Source of the DNA: Ilyomonas sp964249755
GTDB lineage: Bacteria; Bacteroidota; Bacteroidia; Chitinophagales; Chitinophagaceae
Length of the DNA stretch: 64,000 bases
Assembly: GCA_964249755.1 (NCBI GenBank)
Contig: CAXUDB010000001.1
Coordinates: 744,001-808,000, forward strand
Direction of reading: 5' to 3'
Every line of letters starts with the position of its first letter. Positions within the stretch are counted from its first letter, which is position 1. The notes under the pieces were generated by a model, which saw only the letters and a list, made by a program, of their open reading frames with translations, had not been told where the DNA came from and searched no databases. Below are positions 9,073 through 16,959 of this stretch, piece after piece. The translations under genes and the position numbers were made by a program.

Positions 9073-11118
9073 TTACATGAATAAGGCTAACAGCATATCA
9101 ATAAGCTTAATGCCGATAAACGGTGCAATCACACCACCCAGGCCATAAATCAACAAATTTCTGCGGAGCAGCGCACTGGCACCGATAGGACGGTAAGCGA
9201 CTCCTTTTAAAGCCAGCGGAATCAGGATCGGGATGATGATGGCGTTAAAAATGACAGCGGATAAGATGGCGCTTTCTGCGCTTTTCAAATACATAATATT
9301 CAGAGTCTGCAAACCCGGAATTGAGACAATAAATAAGGCAGGCACAATAGCAAAGTATTTCGCTACGTCATTGGCTATAGAAAACGTAGTAAGCGTACCT
9401 CTTGTCATCAGCAATTGCTTGCCTATTTCAACCACTTCTATCAGCTTCGTTGGGTCGTTGTCAAGGTCAACCATGTTGCCCGCTTCTTTCGCGGCTGCGG
9501 TTCCGCTGTTCATGGCTACGCCAACGTCAGCTTGTGCCAAAGCAGGTGCATCGTTGGTTCCATCACCCATCATGGCAACTAATTTTCCACCTTGCTGCTC
9601 TTTCTTAATGTAGTTCATTTTATCTTCCGGTTTTGCTTCGGCGATAAAATCATCTACACCCGCTTTTTCAGCAATAAACTTTGCCGTTAAAGGATTGTCT
9701 CCGGTTACCATAACCGTTTTTACACCCATCTTCCGCAAACGCTCAAAACGTTCCTGGATGCCGGGTTTAATGATGTCCTGTAATTCTATTACGCCTTGCG
9801 CAACATTGTTGCGGCTTACCACGAGCGGTGTACCACCATTTGATGAAATCTCTTTTACTTTTTGCTCAGTTTCGACGGGAAAAGTATTGCCGGCTTTTAT
9901 CACCATATTACGGATAGAATCGAACGCACCTTTACGCACTTTTGTGCCGTCAGCCATGTCCATGCCGCTGCTTCTTGTTTCAGCCGTAAACTTTATGAAC
10001 GTTGAGTTTTGCGTATTAAAAGAAGAAGGATTGAGCTTGCCTAATTCAACAATGGATTTACCCTCCGGTGTTTCATCAGAAAGAGAAGAAAGAACGGCTG
10101 ATTCAATAAAGAGCTTTTCATTAATTCCGTTTGCCGGGTAAAAGTTGGTTGCCTTTCTGTTGCCTATGGTTATAGTGCCGGTTTTATCTAACAGTAAGGT
10201 GTCTAAATCACCCGCTGTTTCAACGGCTTTACCACTTTTGGTAATAACGTTTGCCCGCAACGCCCTGTCCATGCCGGCAATACCGATTGCGCTTAACAAA
10301 CCACCAATGGTTGTTGGTATTAAACACACATATAAGGCAACAAAGGCAGAAACAGGGATGGGTGTATTGGCGTAATCTGAATAAGGTTTCAGCGTTACGC
10401 AAACAATTAGAAAAATCAATGTAAAACTTGCCAGCAAAATAGTCAGCGCTATTTCATTAGGCGTTTTCTGGCGCGATGCACCTTCTACCAGCGCAATCAT
10501 CTTATCCAAAAAGCTTTCGCCTGGTTCCGTGGTGACCTTAACTTTTATTTGGTCTGATAATACTTTGGTACCGCCGGTTACAGACGATTTGTCGCCACCG
10601 GATTCACGTATTACCGGTGCAGATTCTCCTGTGATGGCGCTTTCATCAATGGTAGCAATGCCTTCGACGATTTCCCCATCCATAGGTATGGTATCGCCTG
10701 CTTCGCAAAGAAAAATGTCGCCTTTCTTCAATTGTGAAGAAGGGACAACCTTTACTTCATTCACAAATATTTCGCCTATGGTTTGAATCCATTTGGCAGG
10801 TGTTTCTTCTCTTGTTTTTCGCAGGCTGTTTGCCTGTGCTTTACCTCTTGCTTCTGCAATAGCTTCTGCAAAATTGGCAAAGAGAACCGTGATAAAAAGA
10901 ATGAGAAATATGGTGAAGTTGTAAGCAAAACTTCCCTGCGATTTTTCGCCTGACAATATCCAAAGGCATACACCCAGCATAATGATGGTGCCTATTTCCA
11001 CTGTAAACATCACAGGGTTTTTTACCATGATGCGCGGATTCAGTTTTGTAAAGGATTCCCTGAGCGCTTCTTTTACAAGGGCAGGCTCAAATAGTCTGTT
11101 TGATTTATTGTTTGCCAT
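9073..11118 (-). CDS. kdpB: K+-transporting P-type ATPase subunit KdpB
   Basis: 681 residues, the usual size. P-type ATPase hallmarks are all present: TGES in the actuator domain (DESAITGESAP, ~155-165), the phosphorylation motif DKTGTIT (~310), the nucleotide-binding segment with KGA, the hinge MVTGDNPLTA and MMGDGTNDAPAL, plus the Kdp-type IPTTIGG helix. KdpB hydrolyses ATP to drive K+ through KdpA. Upstream kdpA is 82 bp away and kdpC follows after 16 bp. Nothing is truncated and all catalytic residues are intact. Confidence 0.98.
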   Translation of the reverse strand: MANNKSNRLFEPALVKEALRESFTKLNPRIMVKNPVMFTVEIGTIIMLGVCLWILSGEKSQGSFAYNFTIFLILFITVLFANFAEAIAEARGKAQANSLRKTREETPAKWIQTIGEIFVNEVKVVPSSQLKKGDIFLCEAGDTIPMDGEIVEGIATIDESAITGESAPVIRESGGDKSSVTGGTKVLSDQIKVKVTTEPGESFLDKMIALVEGASRQKTPNEIALTILLASFTLIFLIVCVTLKPYSDYANTPIPVSAFVALYVCLIPTTIGGLLSAIGIAGMDRALRANVITKSGKAVETAGDLDTLLLDKTGTITIGNRKATNFYPANGINEKLFIESAVLSSLSDETPEGKSIVELGKLNPSSFNTQNSTFIKFTAETRSSGMDMADGTKVRKGAFDSIRNMVIKAGNTFPVETEQKVKEISSNGGTPLVVSRNNVAQGVIELQDIIKPGIQERFERLRKMGVKTVMVTGDNPLTAKFIAEKAGVDDFIAEAKPEDKMNYIKKEQQGGKLVAMMGDGTNDAPALAQADVGVAMNSGTAAAKEAGNMVDLDNDPTKLIEVVEIGKQLLMTRGTLTTFSIANDVAKYFAIVPALFIVSIPGLQTLNIMYLKSAESAILSAVIFNAIIIPILIPLALKGVAYRPIGASALLRRNLLIYGLGGVIAPFIGIKLIDMLLALFM

Positions 11119-11200
11119 AATTTTTTTTTATTTAAAAAAGAGATAATCGAATCGCTTCAATCCTCTTTCAAACTTTGTTGTAATTCGCTTTTTTGATTGC

Positions 11201-12916
11201 TTAATGAATGCTTAAATACTCTGCGATAGGACCCAACACAAGCGGCGGGAAATAAGACAATGCAGTAATAATAACGATCACCGCAAACGTCATGGCTCCG
11301 AATGTTATTGAGTCAACTTTTAAAGTGCCTGCAGATTCGGGAACATATTTTTTGTTCGCCATCAACCCGATGATAGCTATAGGCCCGATGATAGGAAGAA
11401 ACCTTCCTAATATCAGTATAAAGCCACCCATCACATTCCAGAAAACATTATTGGCGGTAAGCCCTGCAAAGGCACTACCGTTGTTGGCATTCTCAGAAGT
11501 AACTGCATACAGCATTTCTGAAAAGCCGTGATAGCCAGGGTTGTTCAGCCAGGCACTGGGTTTAACAGCCCAGTCGGCATTGCTATAATGCAACAAAGTA
11601 TAGCAGGCTAAGGCAGCACCTCCTTTAATAAGAAAGGCAGATAGCAATGTGACCAAAGCAGCGATTTTTACTTCACGCGCTTCTACTTTATGCCCCATGA
11701 ATTCCGGTGTTCGCCCTACCATTAAACCCGATATAAACACCGCAATAATGATATAGATAAAGTAGTTTAAAATGCCTACGCCGCAGCCTCCGTAAAATGC
11801 ATTCACCAACATACCAAGCATTTGCATTAAACCGGAAACCGGCATAGAACTATCGTGCATAGAATTCACAGAACCTGTAGAAATGATGGTAGTAACAATA
11901 CTCCAGTAACCGGAGGCAGCCGGACCAAATCTGGCTTCTTTTCCTTCCATTGCGCCGGTTGCCTGTACAACGCCCATCTTAGCAATTTCAGGGCTGCCAT
12001 GTATTTCAGTAATAAGTGTAGGTATAAGCAAGCAAAGCATACCCACTGTCATCACCCCGAAAATAACGTAAGCAAATTTTTTACGTTTAATGTAAAAGCC
12101 CAACGCAAATAACATTGCGATTGGTATTAAAACCTGCGCAATCACTTCAAGCATATTGGTAAAGTAATTGGGATTTTCAAATGGATGTGCGGAATTGGCG
12201 TTAAACCAGCCACCGCCGTTTGTTCCTAAATGCTTAATCGCAATCATACCGGCTGCAGGACCGCGGGAAACCTGCACAGTATCGCCTTGCATCGTGATTA
12301 CAGAGTCCTTAGCATCATAACTTGCTGGTGTGCCATTGAAGGCAAGCAAAGCAGCAATGACAATACAAATGGGTAACAATATCCTTGTAATTGTTACAGT
12401 AAATATTTGCCAGAAATTACCCAGATTATCGGTAGTTTTTTTCTTTAAGCCATTAAACAGCGCTACTGAAGCAGCAATACCTGTTGCGGCACTTACAAAC
12501 TGTAAAAAAGTAATTACAAAAAGCTGTGTGAGATAAGTAACACCGCTTTCTCCTGAATAAGCCTGCCAGTCGCAGTTTACTAGAAAACTGATTGCTGTAT
12601 TAAAGCTTAAGTCGGGCGTCATATCTGGATTGCCATCAGGATTTAACGGCAAATGCGATTGGAAAAGAAACATGAAAAAGGCATAGACAAACCACAGCAT
12701 ATTGATAGTAAGCATTGCCTTCAAAAATTGCTTCCAGTTCATTTCGTCTGCGGGGTTGATGCCTGCTATTCGGTAGATGAAACGCTCAACCGGCTTCATA
12801 AAATCAAGCAACGTTTTTTCTCCGCCGAATACCTTAGCAATGTATTTCCCCAAAGGAAATGCAAGCAGTACAGTGAGAAGAAACGAAACGATTACACCTG
12901 TTAATTCTGTATTCAT
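11201..12916 (-). CDS. kdpA: K+-transporting ATPase subunit KdpA (canonical copy)
   Basis: 571 residues, ten or so TM segments. Filter loop 2 (LGTNGGGWFNANSAHPFENP), loop 3 (IISTGSVNSMHDS) and loop 4 (NANNGSAFAGL) follow the usual KdpA pattern; loop 1 reads LVNCDWQAYSGE, a variation on the common TNTNWQ. The N-terminus with LPLGKYIAKVF and the GRTPEFMGHKVE region are family-typical. It follows kdpF by ~20 bp and precedes kdpB. As the K+-selective pore of KdpFABC it should act in the inner membrane under K+ limitation. A second KdpA in the same locus (5613-7316) is unusual. Confidence 0.97.
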   Translation of the reverse strand: MNTELTGVIVSFLLTVLLAFPLGKYIAKVFGGEKTLLDFMKPVERFIYRIAGINPADEMNWKQFLKAMLTINMLWFVYAFFMFLFQSHLPLNPDGNPDMTPDLSFNTAISFLVNCDWQAYSGESGVTYLTQLFVITFLQFVSAATGIAASVALFNGLKKKTTDNLGNFWQIFTVTITRILLPICIVIAALLAFNGTPASYDAKDSVITMQGDTVQVSRGPAAGMIAIKHLGTNGGGWFNANSAHPFENPNYFTNMLEVIAQVLIPIAMLFALGFYIKRKKFAYVIFGVMTVGMLCLLIPTLITEIHGSPEIAKMGVVQATGAMEGKEARFGPAASGYWSIVTTIISTGSVNSMHDSSMPVSGLMQMLGMLVNAFYGGCGVGILNYFIYIIIAVFISGLMVGRTPEFMGHKVEAREVKIAALVTLLSAFLIKGGAALACYTLLHYSNADWAVKPSAWLNNPGYHGFSEMLYAVTSENANNGSAFAGLTANNVFWNVMGGFILILGRFLPIIGPIAIIGLMANKKYVPESAGTLKVDSITFGAMTFAVIVIITALSYFPPLVLGPIAEYLSIH

Positions 12917-12934
12917 AATTTGTTTTTTAGAGAT

Positions 12935-13015
12935 TTAAAATTTTTCCGGTTTCAATAAAACATACAGCAGGTAAATGAATACTGCGATGGAAAGAATAAA
13001 TAGTATTAAGAACAT
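12935..13015 (-). CDS. kdpF: KdpF, 26-residue accessory subunit
   Basis: A 26-codon frame with ATG at 13015 and TAA at 12937-12935. The peptide is one hydrophobic helix followed by the family-diagnostic ending L-K-P-E-K-F. In E. coli KdpF is a 29-residue lipid-like stabiliser wedged between KdpA and KdpB. The position immediately before kdpA is exactly that of kdpF elsewhere. Confidence 0.88.
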   Translation of the reverse strand: MFLILFILSIAVFIYLLYVLLKPEKF

Positions 13016-13025
13016 TTTTTGTGGT

Positions 13026-13109
13026 TTAAATTTTTTCAAAAAAATCAATGGACTTATAAAAGAGTCTGAAGCAGACAAGACCTGCCAGTAGTAAAAGAAT
13101 TGTAAGCAT
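13026..13109 (-). CDS. 27-residue single-helix membrane peptide upstream of kdpF
   Basis: ATG at 13109, TAA at 13028-13026. The peptide is an N-terminal hydrophobic helix (~12 residues, LTILLLLAGLVCF) followed by R-LFYKS-IDFFEKI, an amphipathic charged tail. The stop lies 10 bp before the kdpF start. Same-strand packing between other kdp reading frames, absence of gaps and the TM-plus-tail design argue for translation. No function is known to me; a KdpF-like accessory peptide is possible. Confidence 0.5.
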   Translation of the reverse strand: MLTILLLLAGLVCFRLFYKSIDFFEKI

Positions 13110-13115
13110 ATTTAT

Positions 13116-13232
13116 TTAGTTATATAATAAGAAAATCAATTTCAGAAAAACGATATAAGCCAGGGAAAGAGCAATGAGCCAGACTGCGGTAATAAGTACA
13201 AAAGATGATATTTTCTCTTTATCGAAATGCAT
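13116..13232 (-). CDS. 38-residue single-helix membrane peptide in the kdp leader
   Basis: ATG at 13232, TAA at 13118-13116. A charged N-terminus (MHFDKEKISS) precedes one long hydrophobic helix (~11-36, containing W18) and ends LLYN. It ends 6 bp before the next small frame. The design (short polar head, single TM) resembles small subunits of membrane complexes. Not recognised as a named family. Confidence 0.5.
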   Translation of the reverse strand: MHFDKEKISSFVLITAVWLIALSLAYIVFLKLIFLLYN

Positions 13233-13278
13233 GATTTTGCTCAGCGAAGTGCATGGTTTTACTCAGTTGTTTCATTGC

Positions 13279-13383
13279 CTATAATTGATAACATAAGCCG
13301 GTGAGGATAATAACTACATACACTACCGGAATAATAACATGCAGCCCTAACTTTTTACCTAAACCTGTACATGGATTTTTCAT
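13279..13383 (-). CDS. 34-residue membrane peptide, first frame after the kdp sigma54-type promoter
   Basis: ATG at 13383, TAG at 13281-13279. A polar, Cys-containing head (MKNPCTGLGKK) is followed by a ~20-residue hydrophobic helix and a short tail ending CYQL. A purine-rich stretch precedes the ATG, which lies ~11 bp after the predicted transcription start. The first of four consecutive mini frames ahead of kdpA. Function unknown. Confidence 0.42.
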   Translation of the reverse strand: MKNPCTGLGKKLGLHVIIPVVYVVIILTGLCYQL

Positions 13384-13403
13384 TTTGCTTTTTCTTCTTA
13401 CTT

Positions 13404-13420
13404 GGCAAATGAGATACCCT
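13404..13420 (-). promoter_or_regulatory. Sigma54-type promoter of the kdpFABC operon
   Basis: Minus-strand AGGGTATCTCATTTGCC: GG at 13418-13417, ten bases, GC at 13406-13405, with TTTGC at the -12 box, as the sigma54 consensus GG-N10-GC requires. It is the only such match between the small frames and the antiporter. Predicted start ~13394. The paired palindromes at 13520-13553 are centred ~132 and ~153 bp upstream, a normal enhancer distance for NtrC-type activators. Confidence 0.65.
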
Positions 13421-13519
13421 GAACTGATTGATTGACGGAGTAAGGTCTGAAAGCCTTTGCTGTCAATGCTTTCAGGAAATGCGGCACAGATAAATACATT
13501 TTACCTGTTTATAAAACCC

Positions 13520-13553
13520 TATCAAAATGAGAAGGTGATTTATCAAAATGAAA
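13520..13553. promoter_or_regulatory. Paired palindromic activator sites (UAS) A and B
   Basis: TATCAAAATGAGA at 13520-13532 and TATCAAAATGAAA at 13541-13553, centres 21 bp apart. Both match the motif of the other two pairs in the locus. They lie between kdp and the divergent antiporter, ~60-90 bp before the antiporter start, so could also affect that gene, although no sigma54 element faces it. Confidence 0.65.
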
Positions 13554-13628
13554 GGATGATATATTAAAACAGAACTATCGTAACGCTTTTTTCTTACTGC
13601 CTACTTTTGAGTGCTAAATATTTGGTTG

Positions 13629-14906
13629 ATGATTCTGTTGCTGGTTACCATATTCGTTGTTGGTTACATCTCCATTTCACTTGAAACTTATATCAGAATA
13701 AACAAAGCTGCTATCGCGTTGTTAACAGGTGTTGCGTGCTGGCTAGCGTATATGCTGATGAGTCATGACAAGGAAAAAGTCATTGACCAGCTTGCCGAAA
13801 GTTTGGGCGATTTGTCAGGGATTCTGTTCTTTCTGTTAAGTGCTATGACGATTGTTGAGATCATTGATGCGCATAAAGGTTTCAGCATTATAACAAACAA
13901 AATCAGCCAGACAGATAAGCGTGCATTGGTGTGGATTGTTTCACTAATTGCTTTCTTCCTATCGCCTATTCTCGATAACCTTACTACCAGTATCGTTATG
14001 GTGTTATTGCTGCGCAAACTGGTAGCCAATTCAAAGCAGCGGCTCATCTTCACCGGTATGATTATTATAGCTGCTAATGCCGGCGGGGTTTGGTCGCCCA
14101 TTGGCGATGTTACCTCAACCATGCTATGGATGGGCAACCAGGTAACCGCCAAAGGCGTGTTGATGAAGTTGTTTCTGCCAAGCCTGGCTTGTTTGCTGGT
14201 TCCGCTTTTTATCTGCTCAATGAAAATGAAAGGGAAAACAAGGCGACCGCTTGTAAAAACGTCTGATTCACAACTTCCCATTTCGCAAACACAACAATAT
14301 ATTGTTTTGTGTTCCGGGCTGATGGTTTTGCTTTCAGTTCCGGTGCTCAAATCCCTTACCGGTTTGCCTCCTTATATGTGTATCCTGTTCGGGCTTGGCA
14401 TTTTGTGGATTATTACCGAAATTATTCATCATAATAAAGAGAGCGAAAAAGGAGAACTTACGGTAGCAGAAGCATTGGGCAGGATTGATACGCCGAGCAT
14501 TTTATTTTTTCTTGGAATCCTATTGGGTATCGCGGCTTTGCAGGCAACCGGCGTTTTACAAACGCTTGCTCAATTGTTGGAGCGTTCTGTTTCTAACTCA
14601 CATGTTATTGTAATGCTTTTTGGCCTGCTCTCATCAGTTGTTGATAATGTGCCGCTGGTAGCGGCAGCCCAGGCTATGTATAGCTTAGATAAGTATCCGA
14701 CCGACGATAGCTTTTGGTTACTGCTCACCTATTGTTCCGGTACAGGCGGTAGTATTTTATTGATTGGTTCTGCCGCCGGCGTGGCAGCAATGGGCATGGA
14801 AAACATCAGTTTTGTATGGTATTTAAAGAAAGTTTCTTTTCTGGCGCTGGCAGGCTTTTTTGCCGGCATCGGTGTCTATTTTTTGCAGTTGCTGATATTT
14901 AAATAA
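13629..14906 (+). CDS. nhaD: Na+/H+ antiporter, NhaD type
   Basis: About 425 residues and a dozen TM helices. The NhaD/ArsB (ion transporter superfamily) signatures are clear: RINKAAIALLTGVACW near the N-terminus, LSPILDNLTTSIVM (~120), NAGGVWSPIGDVTSTMLWMG (~155-175), SSVVDNVPLVAAAQ (~340) and the C-terminal GTGGSILLIGSAAG. Expected role: Na+ (Li+) efflux for H+ at the inner membrane. I chose the ATG at 13629; an in-frame GTG at 13611 would add six residues, but homologues begin near the ATG. It is the only plus-strand gene in the first 50 kb and is transcribed divergently from kdp, fitting joint K+/Na+ homeostasis. Confidence 0.92.
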   Translation: MILLLVTIFVVGYISISLETYIRINKAAIALLTGVACWLAYMLMSHDKEKVIDQLAESLGDLSGILFFLLSAMTIVEIIDAHKGFSIITNKISQTDKRALVWIVSLIAFFLSPILDNLTTSIVMVLLLRKLVANSKQRLIFTGMIIIAANAGGVWSPIGDVTSTMLWMGNQVTAKGVLMKLFLPSLACLLVPLFICSMKMKGKTRRPLVKTSDSQLPISQTQQYIVLCSGLMVLLSVPVLKSLTGLPPYMCILFGLGILWIITEIIHHNKESEKGELTVAEALGRIDTPSILFFLGILLGIAALQATGVLQTLAQLLERSVSNSHVIVMLFGLLSSVVDNVPLVAAAQAMYSLDKYPTDDSFWLLLTYCSGTGGSILLIGSAAGVAAMGMENISFVWYLKKVSFLALAGFFAGIGVYFLQLLIFK

Positions 14907-14968
14907 CCGGTTTCGGTGCCAATAGAAATTCCGGTTAAAGTGTTTACTGCTCGTTAATATTATACTTG

Positions 14969-15328
14969 TCAGGTGTGAAGGTTTTGCCGGTAATAAATCT
15001 TATAGAGATACAACGGCATCAGGGAATGAATTTGATTTTTTTCAGCTATCCTGAGTTCAGAAACGAACAACGAAAGAGGATGCAAATACACGGTTTCAAT
15101 GGCATTCCTAACAACTGGGTTTCCATGCACATAAACAGTATTGGCAACTATAAAGCACTTTTTTAATGATGTTAAATCTTGCCGCAATATTAGTTTTGTT
15201 GTGTAATTGAAAAGGCATTGAATAGCCTTTAATATACTTATGGAAGGATAAATTTTTTTGAACTCGATGGCTGTTTCAGGCAGCTCATTTAATAAATAAG
15301 CCTGCACCTGGTATTGATTAATCATCAT
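14969..15328 (-). CDS. DUF7674-like small protein, copy B of the kdp locus
   Basis: 119 residues, soluble, helical, a paralogue of 5024-5383 (shared INQY.V start, QD...KKCF..A..+Y..G core and P..LY..Y..Q end). It begins ~15 bp after the predicted start of the sigma54-type promoter at 15354-15367 and is converging with the antiporter (62 bp between stops). Either of two tandem ATG codons (15328 or 15325) could start it; GGG(A) precedes both. It lies directly after the response-regulator gene but behind its own promoter and a terminator. Function unknown. Confidence 0.7.
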   Translation of the reverse strand: MMINQYQVQAYLLNELPETAIEFKKIYPSISILKAIQCLFNYTTKLILRQDLTSLKKCFIVANTVYVHGNPVVRNAIETVYLHPLSLFVSELRIAEKNQIHSLMPLYLYKIYYRQNLHT

Positions 15329-15353
15329 CCCTTATTTGATGGGCAGCATAAAC

Positions 15354-15367
15354 GCCAATGAAGTGCC
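15354..15367 (-). promoter_or_regulatory. Sigma54-type promoter of DUF7674-B
   Basis: Minus-strand GGCACTTCATTGGC: a perfect GGCAC at -24, ten bases after GG, then GC at -12. Predicted start ~15343 gives a 15-nt leader. The paired palindromes at 15466-15498 are centred ~129 and ~149 bp upstream, nearly the same as at the other two promoters. Confidence 0.6.
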
Positions 15368-15457
15368 TTAAAAAGAAAAGTATTTAAAATGTGCTGCAAT
15401 CCTTTGTCAGCAAGCCTTTGTTGATGGCTTAGTGTTGATGCTGCGCTTTTGCAAAAC

Positions 15458-15486
15458 AAAAACCCTTTCATTATGAAAGGGTTTTT
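15458..15486 (-). terminator. Terminator of the response-regulator gene, overlapping a UAS-like palindrome
   Basis: A perfect 14-bp inverted repeat around position 15472 with A5/T5 ends, so it can terminate on both strands. It begins 17 bp after the regulator stop. Its core, TTTCATTATGAAA (15466-15478), also fits the UAS motif and lies 20 bp from the next site (centre 15492). Confidence 0.8.
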
Positions 15487-15498
15487 CTCAAAATGATA
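15466..15498. promoter_or_regulatory. Paired palindromic activator sites (UAS) E and F
   Basis: TTTCATTATGAAA at 15466-15478 and TCTCAAAATGATA at 15486-15498, centres 20 bp apart, the third such pair in the locus. Site E is the core of the terminator hairpin; site F abuts the stop codon of the response-regulator gene. Confidence 0.55.
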
Positions 15499-15502
15499 TG
15501 CT

Positions 15503-16840
15503 TTATTTTGGTAGATTGTATTCTTCCATCTTTCGATAGAGTGTTGCCAGTCCTACGTTCAACAGCCTTGCTGCTTCCGTTTTATTACCATGCACATGTT
15601 GCAGTACTTTTAGAATGTGCTGCTTTGTAACCTGGGCCAATTCATAACTGTTTTCTTCTGAAGTAACAGAGGTATTCCTGAATTCAAAAGGTAAACTGTC
15701 GGCTGTTATCAAACTGCCTTCCTGCAAAATGACAGCACGCTCCACTACGTTTTTCAATTCACGGATATTCCCTTTCCATTCATGCTGATGAAGCAGCTTT
15801 TGAGCGTCATCGGTAAACCCCTGTATTTTTTTAGTAATCTTTTCGTTGAAGAAATGCAGGTAGTAATTGGCGATGGGCATCAGGTCAGGTTTCCTGCTGC
15901 GCAAGGGTGGCAATTCAATCGAAAACACATTCAGCCTGTAAAACAAATCTTCCCTGAAAAGTCCTTTGTTCACTTCATCCTGAAGGTTACGATTGGTAGC
16001 AGCAATAAAACGAACATCCACCTGGGTGGGTTTTGTATCGCCGATTTTTATGAACTCCGAAGTCTCCAGCACACGCAGCAATTTGCTTTGCAAATCCACC
16101 GGCATTTCACCAATTTCATCTAAGAACAACGTGCCTTTATCGGCTTCTTCTATCAGACCTTTTTTGTCTTTTATTGCACCTGTAAATGACCCGGCTTTAT
16201 GACCAAAAATTTCACTCTCCAAAAGTTCTTTTGAAAAGGCATTGCAATTAATAGCGACGAAAGATTGCGCTCCTCTTTTGCTACCGTTATGTATCGCCTG
16301 CGCAAATACTTCTTTACCGGTTCCGGTTTCGCCTAAGAGCAAAACAGTAGCATCGGTCTGCGCTACTTTTTGAGCCAGTTCCTTTACAGAAGAAATGGCT
16401 TTGGAAGTGCCGATGATGCTATCAAAACTATATTTTTTGCCTACTTGTTTTTCTAATGCCAACACCTTTTTCTGTAAGGCAACCTTTTCTATCGCTTTGT
16501 TTAGAAGAGGAATGACTTTATCGTTATCATCACCCTTTGTAATGTAATCAAAGGCGCCGTTTTTCATCGCTTGTATACCATCAGAGATATTGCCATAAGC
16601 GGTCAGCAAAATGATCTCCATCAACGGGTGCTTTCTCTTTAAATCGGTAATAAATTCAATACCATTTCCGTCCGGTAATTTTACGTCGCAGAGAATCACG
16701 TCTGGTTCTTCTTTATCAATCATTTTCTGCGCTGCTTTCAGGGTGCCCGTCTCAGTTACAGCAAAACCTTCCAGCCGGATAATGCGGGCTAACAGGTTTC
16801 TTAATTTTTCTTCGTCATCTATAATCAATACAGTATTCAT
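15503..16840 (-). CDS. NtrC-family sigma54-dependent response regulator
   Basis: 445 residues: receiver domain 1-120 with acidic D8/D9, phosphoacceptor D52 and K102; AAA+ domain ~140-375 with Walker A GETGTGKE (170-177), the sigma54-contact loop as GSFTGA (217-222; GAFTGA is commoner) and Walker B-type GTLFLDEIGEMP; Fis-type HTH ~395-445 (GNKTEAARLLNVGLATLYRK). Known role of the family: phosphorylated hexamers bind upstream enhancers and remodel sigma54 polymerase. No kinase gene is adjacent; the only kinase in the locus is at 1582-3276. Three pairs of palindromes at sigma54 enhancer distance in the same 12 kb are its likely targets (inference). Classical kdp operons use the OmpR-type KdpE, which is absent here. 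Confidence 0.93.
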   Translation of the reverse strand: MNTVLIIDDEEKLRNLLARIIRLEGFAVTETGTLKAAQKMIDKEEPDVILCDVKLPDGNGIEFITDLKRKHPLMEIILLTAYGNISDGIQAMKNGAFDYITKGDDNDKVIPLLNKAIEKVALQKKVLALEKQVGKKYSFDSIIGTSKAISSVKELAQKVAQTDATVLLLGETGTGKEVFAQAIHNGSKRGAQSFVAINCNAFSKELLESEIFGHKAGSFTGAIKDKKGLIEEADKGTLFLDEIGEMPVDLQSKLLRVLETSEFIKIGDTKPTQVDVRFIAATNRNLQDEVNKGLFREDLFYRLNVFSIELPPLRSRKPDLMPIANYYLHFFNEKITKKIQGFTDDAQKLLHQHEWKGNIRELKNVVERAVILQEGSLITADSLPFEFRNTSVTSEENSYELAQVTKQHILKVLQHVHGNKTEAARLLNVGLATLYRKMEEYNLPK

Positions 16841-16959
16841 TCGCTTACTGTCTGCGCATTATTTATGTAATAAAGGCAGAACATTGCTAATGTAATGTGT
16901 TTATGGTTATAAAAGCGCAGGGGAACGAAAGTACCCGAATTGATAAAGTATAGCCAGAG

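Noticed and set aside
15342..15357. Alternative GG-N10-GC (TGGCGTTTATGCTGCC) before DUF7674-B
   Set aside because: Would leave almost no leader before the ATG and gives a different distance to the palindromes; the element at 15354-15367 has a perfect GGCAC and the right spacing.
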